This document shows positions 35,191 to 43,876 of a stretch of 64,000 bases of DNA, one piece after another. The notes beneath the pieces are model-generated. The model was not told the origin of the DNA. It searched no databases and was given only the letters and a program-made list of their open reading frames with translations. The first letter of the stretch is position 1. Each line of letters opens with the position of its first letter. The stretch spans positions 1,426,001 through 1,490,000 of the forward strand of contig CAVOXO010000001.1 of assembly GCA_963700425.1 (NCBI GenBank), written 5' to 3'. Origin of the DNA: CAVOXO01 sp963700425 (lineage in GTDB: Bacteria; Actinomycetota; Acidimicrobiia; Acidimicrobiales; Microtrichaceae). Position numbers and translations under genes: made by a program.

Positions 35191-36821
35191 TCGAGCGCAT
35201 CCGCCGGTCGCTCACGGCCGGCGATCTCATGGTGTGGGCTCTGGTGGCCCTGGTCGTGATCGTCCCGCTGGCGGGGCTGTTCGGCTACGCCGGCCCACCG
35301 ATGGAAGAGGGGTTCATGCTGGTGTTCCCCGAACTCCTCAACAAGGGTTACCTCCCCCACATCGATTTCCTCCATCTCTACGGCCCGGGCTCGTTGTGGT
35401 TTCTCGCTGGGGCCTATCGGATCTTCGGCACGACCCTGGAGGTCGAGCGGATGGTCGCCCTGTTCTGGGACGTGGCCATCATCGCCGCCGCGACCACCGT
35501 GGGTCGCCGGTGGGGTCGGAGCGTCGCGGTGGTCTCGGGAGTTCTTGCCGCGGTCCTGACCCTCACACCCACGGGCCTCACGGCGCTGGCATGGAACGGC
35601 GCGATCGCACTCGGGTTCTGGGGCGCGATCGGCGCAGCGCGCGCCTCGTCCTCCATCGATGCAACCGACCGCCGCGCCTTCGTCAGCGGCGTGTTCGTCG
35701 GTGTTGCGCTCCTGTTCCGCCCCGACCTGCTGGTGGCCGTCGGCGCCGTACTCATGACGTCGTGGTGGCTCAGCGGAGGCGATGTCGGACGACCGTTGAT
35801 CAGGGGAGCCGGACTGGGCGTGTCCCCGATGCTCCTCCACGTCGCTCTCGTCGGTCCTGCGGCCGCCCTCGAGGGGATGTTCATCGACCCCGTTTTTCGT
35901 CTTCGCGACGGTCGGTCACTGCCCCGCCCTCCGTCGTGGGACGTGCTCGACGGCGCGCTCCAGAAGGCGGGTGCGATCGAGGCATACGTGCCGGTCGAGC
36001 CCCTGCTCTCTCCCAGTCGGCAGATGGTGGTGTGGTTCGTGGTCATGCCCCTGGCAGCCATCGGGGTCGTTGCCGCGGGGGTGTGGTCGCGGCGGCGGTC
36101 CGGTCCGAGCGACCAGGCGACGATGCTCGTCGTCGTGGGCGCCTTCGCCGTGGGTCTGCTTCCCCAGGCGCTGCAGAGGCCCGATTCGACCCACCTGGCC
36201 TGGGTCGGTTGCGTCGTGTTCCCCCTGGTTCCTGCTGCTCTGGCAGAGGTCGCGTCGATCAGGGAGTCGCGTATCACCAGATACGCGGCCGTCGGCCTGG
36301 TGCCGTTTCTCTTCGTCGCCGTCCTGCCGAGCTTTTCGGCCTATCCGTACGTCGATGTCGCGGCGCAGGGCCTCGGCCTGCGAACGGTTGCGCACGTTGT
36401 GGAGCGCGACGGGCGCCGCTTCTACCTCGGGACCGAGGCGGGCGCGGCCGCCGCACAGTCTCTCGTCGACGACCTCGGATCACGTGACCTGCGCGACGCC
36501 TCGCTGTTCGTCGGCACGGCCGATCTGAGATTCACTCCGTACTCCGACGCGTTCTTCTACCATCTGTTTCCGGAGACAAGGCCTGCGACCCGCTACATCG
36601 AGATGGATCCCGGAATCGCCAATGCGGCGGATTCCGGTCTTGCAGAGGAGCTTCGCACGGCCGACTATCTGATCCTCAGCCACTTCTGGGATGTCTGGGT
36701 GGAACCGAACGAATCGACGACACCGGGGTCGGACGAACCCAATGACGTCGTCGCGTCCCAGTTCTGCCTCGTTGCCGAGTACGACGGAATGCTCGAGTTG
36801 TACGAGAGATGTCGATCGTGA
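35187..36821 (+). CDS. GT-C-like membrane glycosyltransferase, paralogue of the AT3-fused module
   Basis: 544 residues with about eleven helices. Loop 1 has GPPMEEGFMLVFPELL, followed by HIDFLHLYGPGSLWFLAGAY. The soluble C-terminal domain (about 400-544) has VGTADLRFTPYSDAFFYHLF, TRYIEMDPGIANAADSGLAE and a final cysteine-containing ELYERCRS. Nearly every one of these motifs is shared with the C-terminal part of the AT3 fusion encoded at 30451-33301, so the two are paralogues from a duplication. Acidic loop-1 residues fit a GT-C catalytic base. It overlaps the genes on both sides, implying tight co-expression with the AT3-SGNH gene that follows. Confidence 0.72.
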   Translation: MIERIRRSLTAGDLMVWALVALVVIVPLAGLFGYAGPPMEEGFMLVFPELLNKGYLPHIDFLHLYGPGSLWFLAGAYRIFGTTLEVERMVALFWDVAIIAAATTVGRRWGRSVAVVSGVLAAVLTLTPTGLTALAWNGAIALGFWGAIGAARASSSIDATDRRAFVSGVFVGVALLFRPDLLVAVGAVLMTSWWLSGGDVGRPLIRGAGLGVSPMLLHVALVGPAAALEGMFIDPVFRLRDGRSLPRPPSWDVLDGALQKAGAIEAYVPVEPLLSPSRQMVVWFVVMPLAAIGVVAAGVWSRRRSGPSDQATMLVVVGAFAVGLLPQALQRPDSTHLAWVGCVVFPLVPAALAEVASIRESRITRYAAVGLVPFLFVAVLPSFSAYPYVDVAAQGLGLRTVAHVVERDGRRFYLGTEAGAAAAQSLVDDLGSRDLRDASLFVGTADLRFTPYSDAFFYHLFPETRPATRYIEMDPGIANAADSGLAEELRTADYLILSHFWDVWVEPNESTTPGSDEPNDVVASQFCLVAEYDGMLELYERCRS

Positions 36822-38863
36822 CCGAGTCCGCCTCGCCGCTGCGGATCGATCACGTACCGGGTCTCGACGGGCTTCGCGGCCTGGCGGTCGCGGGTGTCGT
36901 CGCCTTTCACCTGGACCACCTCCGTGGGGGGTATCTCGGTGTCGACCTCTTCTTCGTGCTCTCGGGTTTCCTGATCACGTCGCTGCTCCTCGTCGAGAAC
37001 TCAAGGACCCAGGGCATCTCCATCACCGGGTTCTGGGGTCGGCGTGCCCGCCGCCTGCTACCCGCCATGATCTGCGTGGTCGCTGCGGTCGGGATCTACG
37101 GGGCCACGATCGCCAGGGCCGACGAGCTCGCCCGGCTGCGACGTGAGGGGCTCGGTGCGCTGGTGTACGCGTCGAACTGGGTTCAGCTCGGTTCGGGTGA
37201 CAACTACTTCGACCAGTTCGCCCGACCGTCGCTGTTGCGCCACTTCTGGTCGTTGGCGATCGAGGAGCAGTTCTACGTCCTGTGGCCTCTGGTCGTCGTC
37301 GCTGTCGTCAGCCGGACCCGCCAGCCCGCTCGGCTGACCGGCGTGGTGTGCACTCTCGGGGCCGCTCTCTCCTTCGGGTGGGCGATGTGGCTGTACGACC
37401 CGGGCGAATCGACACTGCGCCTCTACTACGGAACCGACACCAGAGTGGGGGCGATCTTCGCGGGAGCGGCGGTGGCATGTGTCGTCGATCGCTGGCGGGC
37501 GAGACTCCCCGACGATCAGTCCCCCCGCCTGGACCGGCGCACGACGTCGGTGGCGGTCCTGTCGCTCGGAGTGCTGGCCGTCGGCTGGGCGCTCCTGCCC
37601 GGCACCTCGCCGGTGCTGTGGCAGGGCGGGCTCGCGGGCATGTCCATCGCCGCGGCCCTGCTCGTCGGGATCGTCGGAACCGGCGTCACGTCCCCGTTGA
37701 CCCGAGCGCTGTCGGTCGGTCCTCTGTTGTGGCTCGGAGGTATCAGCTACGGCCTCTACCTCTGGCACTGGCCCGTGATCGTGGTTCTCGACGAGACCCG
37801 CACAGGCCTGTCGGGATTCGGTCTCGACGCCGCGCAGGTGGCCGTGTCGATCGCTCTCGCGGTCGCGTCGGCGCGATTCATCGAACGGCCCGTCCGGTTC
37901 GGCCACATGCCGCGTCCGGTGCTCGCCAGAGCGGGGGCGGTGGCAATGCTGGCGTCTGCTCTCATCCTCACGTGGGGAACGCGACCGGTCGAGGAGGTCG
38001 CGGGCACCACCCTGGTCGGAGCCGACGACCTGGGCGTGGCGGAGACGGACACTCCGTCCACGACGGCCCCCCGCCAGGTCGTACCCATAGGCTCGGTGGA
38101 GCCGGAGCCGCTTCGGCTCGTCGTCGTCGGCGATTCGGTCGGTCAGAACTTCGGCCAGGCCGCCGAGAACATGGGCGATCGATTCGGCTTCGTCGCCCGG
38201 GACTCCTCGGTTGCCGGGTGCCCACTCGTGTCCGAGCCGGTGGGACTGCGTTGGTCGGACGGCAGGGTGATCACCACCAATGACCAGTGCTCGGACTGGG
38301 CTCTCCGCTGGCCGCTCAATATCGCCGACACCGAGGCCAACACCGTTCTGATGGTGTTCGGTGCGGCGCTCCAACCGGAGACCGAGGTGTCACCAGGGGT
38401 CTGGGCGTCCCCCTGCGACCCTGCCTATGACCGCTTCTGGCGGGAGAACCTCGATGCGGCACTCGATGTCCTGGTCGATCAGAACGTCGAGGTCGGGCTG
38501 GCGACCGTTCCCTACTATCGCGGCTACAAGACCGAGGATCGGTTGGACGAGGAGGCCGATTGCATCAACCGCGGCATCCGCGCCGCGGCCCGTGGCAGGG
38601 AGCGGGTGAGCATCGTCGATCTCGCGGAATGGGTGTGTCCCGATGCGGTCTGTCTCCAGGAGATCGAGGGCGTCGAACTGCGACCCGACGGCCTTCACTA
38701 TGACGATGCCACGGCGGAGGTGGCACTGAACTGGGCGCTGACCGACCTGTTGGGCCCCTGGGCCGACCGGGTCGCCCTGCCCACCTCCCCCACCCGCGCC
38801 ACCTCTACGACGTCGGTTCCGGCTCGGGGCTCGGTGACTCCGACCACCGAGCGCGGGCGCTGA
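36809..38863 (+). CDS. AT3 acyltransferase with C-terminal SGNH domain (OafA-like)
   Basis: 684 residues. The AT3 domain (about 15-390) has LRGLAVAGVVAFHLDHLRGG (R-X10-H), VDLFFVLSGFLITSLL, LLRHFWSLAIEEQFYVLWPL and ISYGLYLWHWPVIVVLDE. A linker then leads to an SGNH domain (about 430-650) with LRLVVVGDSVGQNFGQ (Ser) and LRPDGLHYDDATAEVAL (Asp-x-x-His), so the hydrolase triad looks intact. Four or more cysteines in the SGNH domain could form disulfides outside the cell. The tail is Ser/Thr/Pro rich. Role inferred from family: O-acylation of an envelope glycan. Its 3' end overlaps the convergent GT-C gene by 59 bases. Confidence 0.9.
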   Translation: MSIVTESASPLRIDHVPGLDGLRGLAVAGVVAFHLDHLRGGYLGVDLFFVLSGFLITSLLLVENSRTQGISITGFWGRRARRLLPAMICVVAAVGIYGATIARADELARLRREGLGALVYASNWVQLGSGDNYFDQFARPSLLRHFWSLAIEEQFYVLWPLVVVAVVSRTRQPARLTGVVCTLGAALSFGWAMWLYDPGESTLRLYYGTDTRVGAIFAGAAVACVVDRWRARLPDDQSPRLDRRTTSVAVLSLGVLAVGWALLPGTSPVLWQGGLAGMSIAAALLVGIVGTGVTSPLTRALSVGPLLWLGGISYGLYLWHWPVIVVLDETRTGLSGFGLDAAQVAVSIALAVASARFIERPVRFGHMPRPVLARAGAVAMLASALILTWGTRPVEEVAGTTLVGADDLGVAETDTPSTTAPRQVVPIGSVEPEPLRLVVVGDSVGQNFGQAAENMGDRFGFVARDSSVAGCPLVSEPVGLRWSDGRVITTNDQCSDWALRWPLNIADTEANTVLMVFGAALQPETEVSPGVWASPCDPAYDRFWRENLDAALDVLVDQNVEVGLATVPYYRGYKTEDRLDEEADCINRGIRAAARGRERVSIVDLAEWVCPDAVCLQEIEGVELRPDGLHYDDATAEVALNWALTDLLGPWADRVALPTSPTRATSTTSVPARGSVTPTTERGR

Positions 38864-40205
38864 CGAGGCCGACCCCCATGGCGACCGTCGCAGCAACGTC
38901 CCATCCCACCCTGAACCGCACGAGCCCGTAGACCAGGGCGGCCACCGCAGTGGCGGCGACGCCCTGGGCCACCAGCGGCCAGATGCTGATCCGGCTCCGT
39001 CGCAGCCGCACGAGGCCGAACACCACGAGTGGCGCGGTGGCGACATGCCAGCCCCATGCGGCCCAGGACACCGAGCGGCGCCGGGCCTCGCCCTCGTTGT
39101 AGCTGACCATCTGCTCGGGCCGGTACGCTCCCCACATTCGCAGGACGCGCACCGACATGACCGTCGGGAGGCGCGCCATGTTCGCCGTCGCGTAGTCGAT
39201 CGCCACCCGACGAAAAGCGATCGACTGTGCCGACGGTTCCGGGGGAGGCGACTCGGTCGGTGAGGCGGTCTGGAAGTCGGTCCAGTCGTCGACCCCGTTG
39301 TCGTCCGCGTCGGCCAGCCGGACGCACCGAAGCGACCACAGGCCGGTCAGCTCACCGTTGAAGGTGTCGGGACAGTAGGCACCGAGGAGAGTCAGGCCGT
39401 CGTTGGTCGAGAACGCAACGGGTTCGGGAAACCGGATCATGTTCGGGACGACCCACGTCGAGCACACCAGCGCAGCGGACGCGGCGAGCGCGCCCAGTCG
39501 GGCCAGGGCATCACCCAGATCGCGTCGATGAGCCCACACCACCAGCGGCACCACCGTCAGCACCACGGCGAGGAGCGCCTCGGAGCGGACCAGGGCCGCC
39601 AGACCCCCGACTGCTCCGGTGAGCGCCCACCGGCCGATGGTGGATGAATCGACGGCGCGGTAGACCGCGACGAGGAAGAGGCCGGTGACGAGGGCGGCCA
39701 GTGCTTCGGCCATGAGGAGTCCATCGTTCACCCACAGGTTGGGATTGACCGCGGCGAGGAGGCCCGCGGTGAGGGCGGCCCTGTCTCCTGCGAGCCGGCG
39801 GGTCAGTGCCGCGATGGTGGCGACCGTTCCCACCCCCACGACGACCATCGTGAGTCGCTGTCCGAACAACCAGAGAGGAAGGCCCCGGAACTCGGCGTCG
39901 GTCCGGACAAGAGCCGGGGAGATGGCCTCGACCAGAAAGGTGAGTGGCGGATGGTCACCCGCCGGGCCGCCGCTGAACGGATCGGCGAAACCGCGTCCGT
40001 CGGCGATCGTCGCTCCCACGAGGGAGTAGCGCTGGCCGTCGCCGGCGGGGTAGTCGCCGGCGATCACCAGGCTGTAGCCGACCCGGATCAGGGTGGCGAG
40101 CACGAGCACTGCGACGAGGCCGGATCGATACGTGCGGCCACCCGCATCCCGCGGATGCGTTGCGCCACCGCGCCCGGGGGGATGTTCGTCGACGGCGTCG
40201 ATCAC
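38805..40205 (-). CDS. GT-C family membrane glycosyltransferase (PMT/ArnT-like)
   Basis: 466 residues with about ten helices. Loop 1 carries the family-like acidic signature YPAGDGQRYSLVGATIADGR and HPPLTFLVEAISPALV, corresponding to the D and HPP motifs of GT39/GT83-type enzymes. Also visible are AVNPNLWVNDGLLMAEAL and the outer-loop segment YCPDTFNGELTGLWSLRCVR, followed by DADDNGVDDWTDFQ, which looks like a calcium-binding loop. The C-terminal half of the AT3 fusion at 40298-42802 is a clear homologue (YPNFWLPDGILMPEGM and ANCPESYAGEYKGYWFFECQ align). The acceptor is unknown. Transcribed divergently from that fusion. Confidence 0.8.
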   Translation of the reverse strand: MIDAVDEHPPGRGGATHPRDAGGRTYRSGLVAVLVLATLIRVGYSLVIAGDYPAGDGQRYSLVGATIADGRGFADPFSGGPAGDHPPLTFLVEAISPALVRTDAEFRGLPLWLFGQRLTMVVVGVGTVATIAALTRRLAGDRAALTAGLLAAVNPNLWVNDGLLMAEALAALVTGLFLVAVYRAVDSSTIGRWALTGAVGGLAALVRSEALLAVVLTVVPLVVWAHRRDLGDALARLGALAASAALVCSTWVVPNMIRFPEPVAFSTNDGLTLLGAYCPDTFNGELTGLWSLRCVRLADADDNGVDDWTDFQTASPTESPPPEPSAQSIAFRRVAIDYATANMARLPTVMSVRVLRMWGAYRPEQMVSYNEGEARRRSVSWAAWGWHVATAPLVVFGLVRLRRSRISIWPLVAQGVAATAVAALVYGLVRFRVGWDVAATVAMGVGLVSARARWSESPSPEPEPTS

Positions 40206-40284
40206 GACACGCTATCCGCGGCCGCGTCGTGCGCTCGGAGTTCGGCATCGACCGCGGGTGCCGGGCCGCCGGCCGCGCTCTTCG

Positions 40285-40290
40285 TAGACT
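40285..40290 (+). promoter_or_regulatory. -10 box TAGACT for leaderless AT3-GT-C mRNA
   Basis: TAGACT with a 7-nt gap to the ATG at 40298. It lies in the 92-base divergent region. Confidence 0.4.
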
Positions 40291-40297
40291 CCGTTCG

Positions 40298-42802
40298 ATG
40301 TCGGTACGAGACGCGCCCCGCGACGTTGATTCCGCAGCGCCGCCGAGCCGCTCGTCGCAGCGACTGGCGGGTCTCGACGGGTTGCGTGGAGTGGCGGCGG
40401 CGGCCGTTCTCGTCACCCACGTCGGCTTCTTCACGCTCTACAACGTGCGCGGTGACCTCGGGCCGATCGTGGGCAGGCTGAACGCGGCGATCCCGCTCTT
40501 CTTCATGATCTCGGGTCTGGTGTTGTACCTGCCGTTCGTCAGAGCGGACTTCGGCACCGGATCTCCGGTGGACCTGCGTCGGTTCGCGCTGAGGCGGGCC
40601 GCCCGGATTCTTCCGGTGTACTGGATCGCTCTTCTGATCAGTCAGCTCATGGCCGCCCGGCCCCTGAGGGGCGCCGATCTCCTCTCGGCGGTCTTCATGG
40701 TCAATCTGTACTGGCCGGGCGAGCTCATCCCTCTGCTCGAACAGTCGTGGACGATCAGCGTCGAGGTGGCGTTCTATGTCGCCCTGCCGGTCCTGGCTGC
40801 CCTGGGTCGCTCGCGGACCGCCGCCACGCCGGTCGAGAAGCTCCGTCGCCACCTGATGTTGGCCGGCGGGATGTTCGTCGGCGCGACCGTGTACCGGGTC
40901 GGGGTGGGGTGGACGGGCCTCGAGGACAGCCTGCCCGTCTACAACTGGTTCCCCAATTACCTCGACCAGTTCGCGATCGGGATGGCCGCGGCCTCCCTTC
41001 TGGAGTACCGCCGCATCTCCGGAGAGCACGAACGTCCCCTCGGACGTCGTGGCGCGTTCGCGTGCTGGGTCGGCGCGTTCGGTGCCCTCATGGTTGCCGC
41101 GTACGGCGCGGGCCTTCCGGTCGACACGATTCGGCTCAGTGCCGGTGAGCACCTGGTCGAACACGCGCTGTACACCGTCGTGGCGGCCCTCGTGCTGACC
41201 GGGGTCGTGCTGGGGCCGGGTCGGGGATTCTCCCCCGCCGGGCTGCTCTCGAGCTCCCCGCTGCGGTGGCTCGGGGCCATCGCGTACAGCTTCTATCTGT
41301 CACAGAACATGGTCTTCGAACAGCTGACACGGCTCTACCCCGATGAATGGCACGTCGGAACCGGAGGCTGGTTCCTCGGGCCGGCGCTGCCACTGCTGGC
41401 CTGGTCGTTCGTCCTGGCGGTGGCCGCGGGAATCGTGGGGTACATGGCGGTCGAGTGGCCGACCCAGCGGGCGCTGCGTTCGAGTGCCGGTCGGGGGCTG
41501 CCCCGCCCGGCGAACCTGGCGCTGGCGGCCGTGGCGGCCGCCGGGCTGCTGGGGCGATTCGCCACCCTGTCGACGGTGTCCGACGTGGTGCCCACCGGGG
41601 GCGATCCGTACTACTACCACGCCCAGGCCAACATGTTGGCCGACGGCCTGGGATTCGGCGAGCCGTTCCGGTTCACCCAGCTCGACCTCCTGGTTCCCAC
41701 CGCCATCCACCCGCCGGGCTACTCCGCGTATCTGGGGGCGTTCTCGTGGCTCGGGGCCCGGACTCTCATCGACCACAAGCTCGCGTCCATCCTCCTCGGG
41801 ACGGTGTCGATCGTTCTCGTCGGATTGATCGGGCGTCGTCTCGGAGGAGACCGGGCCGGACTCCTCGCTGCGATCGGCGCCGCCGTGTACCCGAACTTCT
41901 GGCTTCCCGACGGGATCCTCATGCCGGAGGGGATGTTCATCTGCGCGTGCGCGGCGGTCGTTCTCCTCGCCTACCGCTGGCGTGATCGCCCTCGCACGGG
42001 TGTCGCCCTGTCGTTGGGAGTTCTCATCGGTGTCGCGGCGATGGCCCGTGGTGAGGGACTCCTGTTGTGGCCCGTTCTCGTCGTCCCCTGGATGTGGACC
42101 ACATGGAGTGCTCCGGCGCGGGTGCGTGTCGGCCACATCGCCCTCGCCGCGTTGGGGTGCACCATCGCCGTCGCCCCCTGGATGGTCCGCAATCTGGCCA
42201 CCTTCGAGGAGTTCGTGCCCCTCTCGACGAACGGCGACGAGGTCATCTTCTACGCCAACTGCCCCGAGTCGTACGCGGGTGAGTACAAGGGCTACTGGTT
42301 CTTCGAGTGCCAGGAGCGGATCCGTCGGGATCAGGGCGAGTTCCCCGGGGACGAATCGCAGCGGGCCAAGGCCTGGCGCAACCTGGGCATCGAGTACATG
42401 TCGGATCACAAGTCGGAGGTGCCGGGGGTTCTCGCCGCACGGGTCGGCCGGACCTGGGAGCTGTACCGGCCGATCCAGAACGCCGGTCTGTCGACCATCG
42501 AGGGTCGCGACGCCGCCAGTCAGAAGATCGGCCTCGCGATGTACGTGGTGATGGCCCCCCTGGTCGTGGCGGGGTGGTGGATGGCACGCCGGCGCGGCGT
42601 TCCGACGTGGCCGCTCGTCGCGCAGGCCGTGTGCGTGACCCTCACGTCTCTCTACGCGTACGGGGCGGACCGTTTCCGGGCCCCCGCGGAGATCACCTGG
42701 GTGGTGTTGGCCACTCTGGCCGTCGTGTGGCTCTGGGAGCGTTTCCGGACACGCGTCGAGGTCGCGCCCGGCAACGAGCCGACGTCGGTGTCGGTCCGCT
42801 GA
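40298..42802 (+). CDS. AT3 acyltransferase fused to PMT/ArnT-like GT-C glycosyltransferase
   Basis: 834 residues in one uninterrupted frame. Residues 1-395 are an AT3 domain: LDGLRGVAAAAVLVTHVGFF (R-X10-H), FFMISGLVLYLPFVRADFG, EQSWTISVEVAFYVALPVLA, AIAYSFYLSQNMVFEQLTRL. After GYMAVEWPTQRALRSSAG a second set of about eleven helices begins (about 410-834). This is a GT-C module with PTGGDPYYYHAQANMLADG, HPPGYSAYLGAFSWLG and LPDGILMPEGMFICACAAVV. Its C-terminal part is homologous to the stand-alone protein at 38805-40205. The absence of any frameshift makes this the cleanest example of the fusion. The proposed role, extending and acylating the same glycan, is inference. Confidence 0.85.
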   Translation: MSVRDAPRDVDSAAPPSRSSQRLAGLDGLRGVAAAAVLVTHVGFFTLYNVRGDLGPIVGRLNAAIPLFFMISGLVLYLPFVRADFGTGSPVDLRRFALRRAARILPVYWIALLISQLMAARPLRGADLLSAVFMVNLYWPGELIPLLEQSWTISVEVAFYVALPVLAALGRSRTAATPVEKLRRHLMLAGGMFVGATVYRVGVGWTGLEDSLPVYNWFPNYLDQFAIGMAAASLLEYRRISGEHERPLGRRGAFACWVGAFGALMVAAYGAGLPVDTIRLSAGEHLVEHALYTVVAALVLTGVVLGPGRGFSPAGLLSSSPLRWLGAIAYSFYLSQNMVFEQLTRLYPDEWHVGTGGWFLGPALPLLAWSFVLAVAAGIVGYMAVEWPTQRALRSSAGRGLPRPANLALAAVAAAGLLGRFATLSTVSDVVPTGGDPYYYHAQANMLADGLGFGEPFRFTQLDLLVPTAIHPPGYSAYLGAFSWLGARTLIDHKLASILLGTVSIVLVGLIGRRLGGDRAGLLAAIGAAVYPNFWLPDGILMPEGMFICACAAVVLLAYRWRDRPRTGVALSLGVLIGVAAMARGEGLLLWPVLVVPWMWTTWSAPARVRVGHIALAALGCTIAVAPWMVRNLATFEEFVPLSTNGDEVIFYANCPESYAGEYKGYWFFECQERIRRDQGEFPGDESQRAKAWRNLGIEYMSDHKSEVPGVLAARVGRTWELYRPIQNAGLSTIEGRDAASQKIGLAMYVVMAPLVVAGWWMARRRGVPTWPLVAQAVCVTLTSLYAYGADRFRAPAEITWVVLATLAVVWLWERFRTRVEVAPGNEPTSVSVR

Positions 42803-43872
42803 TGCACACGGTGGCCGTCGTGGTGGGGGCCGTCGTGGTTCTCGCGGTTCTCGCCGATCTGGTCAACACCCTGGTGACGACGACCACCACGCGGGGTCGG
42901 TGGTGGTTCAGCTGGATCTACTACCGCGTGGTCTGGCGGGTGTTCCGGGTCGTCGCCGGGATCACCGACGATCCGGTGGCGCGCAACCGTCTCCTCGGAG
43001 TGATGGGCCCGGCGTCGGTCCTGGGCCTGCTGGCGGTCTGGGTGATCCAGCAGGTCGTGGGATTCGCACTCATCTGGTGGGGCCTCGGTGGTGTGCGGGG
43101 CGTGTCGGATCTGGCCGATGCCCTGTACTTCTCGGGAGTGACCTATTTCACGCTCGGATTCGGAGATGTCGTCCCGACCGAGGACGCCGTTCGCCTGGTG
43201 TCGCTGGCGGAGGCGTTCTGTGGGGTTCTGACCACGGCGCTGATGATCGGGTATCTCCCCGCCCTCTACGGAGCCTACGCAGAACGTGAGCGCAAGCTCA
43301 CGACGCTCGACGACGGGACGGAGAGCCGCATCACGCCGACCTCGCTGGTGGTCTCACGGACACCGTCGGGCGACCCCGCCGAGATGTTCTCGTTCTTCGA
43401 GGCCTGGGAGGACTGGATCGCCGGAGTGCTCGAGAGCCATACGACGTTTCCGATGCTGGCCCTGTTCCGGTCGAAACACGCCGGTCAGTCGTGGATCACG
43501 GCATTGGGCCTTGTCACGGATTCGGCGCTCCATCTCCAGATGGTGCGTGGAGCGGACAACCGGGCTCCCTATTGGATGATGAGGCGGGCGACCCGCCTCC
43601 TGCAGGAGCTCACAGAGGACGTCGATCTGTCGGCGTACGAAGCAGCCCGAGAGAACAACGACCCAGCGATGTTCTCCGAACTCCACGCCACCATGGCCGC
43701 CCACGGCTTCGACGTGCTCCCGATCGACGAGGCGTTGGAGCGCTCCCGCTATCTTCGTTCGGCCTACTCACCCGCGCTCGAGTACATGATCGACCATCTG
43801 GCCGCACCGCGGGGGTTCTGGGGTCACGAGATCGGGCGGGTCGTCGACCAATCCGAGAACCCGGCGGTCTGA
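42802..43872 (+). CDS. two-helix ion channel (K+ channel-like) with C-terminal soluble domain
   Basis: 356 residues. The N-terminus has helices at about 4-22 and 68-90, and a pore segment DALYFSGVTYFTLGFGDVVP, where TLGFGD replaces the canonical TVGYGD potassium filter, followed by an inner helix to about 152. The remaining 200 residues are cytoplasmic and helical (FFEAWEDWIAGVLESHTTFP, MLALFRSKHAGQSWITAL), a combination I recall from other bacterial two-helix channels. Its ATG overlaps the stop of the AT3-GT-C gene (TGATG), so it is translationally coupled to a glycan enzyme, an odd partnership. Ion selectivity is not proven by the variant filter. Confidence 0.8.
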   Translation: MHTVAVVVGAVVVLAVLADLVNTLVTTTTTRGRWWFSWIYYRVVWRVFRVVAGITDDPVARNRLLGVMGPASVLGLLAVWVIQQVVGFALIWWGLGGVRGVSDLADALYFSGVTYFTLGFGDVVPTEDAVRLVSLAEAFCGVLTTALMIGYLPALYGAYAERERKLTTLDDGTESRITPTSLVVSRTPSGDPAEMFSFFEAWEDWIAGVLESHTTFPMLALFRSKHAGQSWITALGLVTDSALHLQMVRGADNRAPYWMMRRATRLLQELTEDVDLSAYEAARENNDPAMFSELHATMAAHGFDVLPIDEALERSRYLRSAYSPALEYMIDHLAAPRGFWGHEIGRVVDQSENPAV

Positions 43873-43876
43873 GGTC

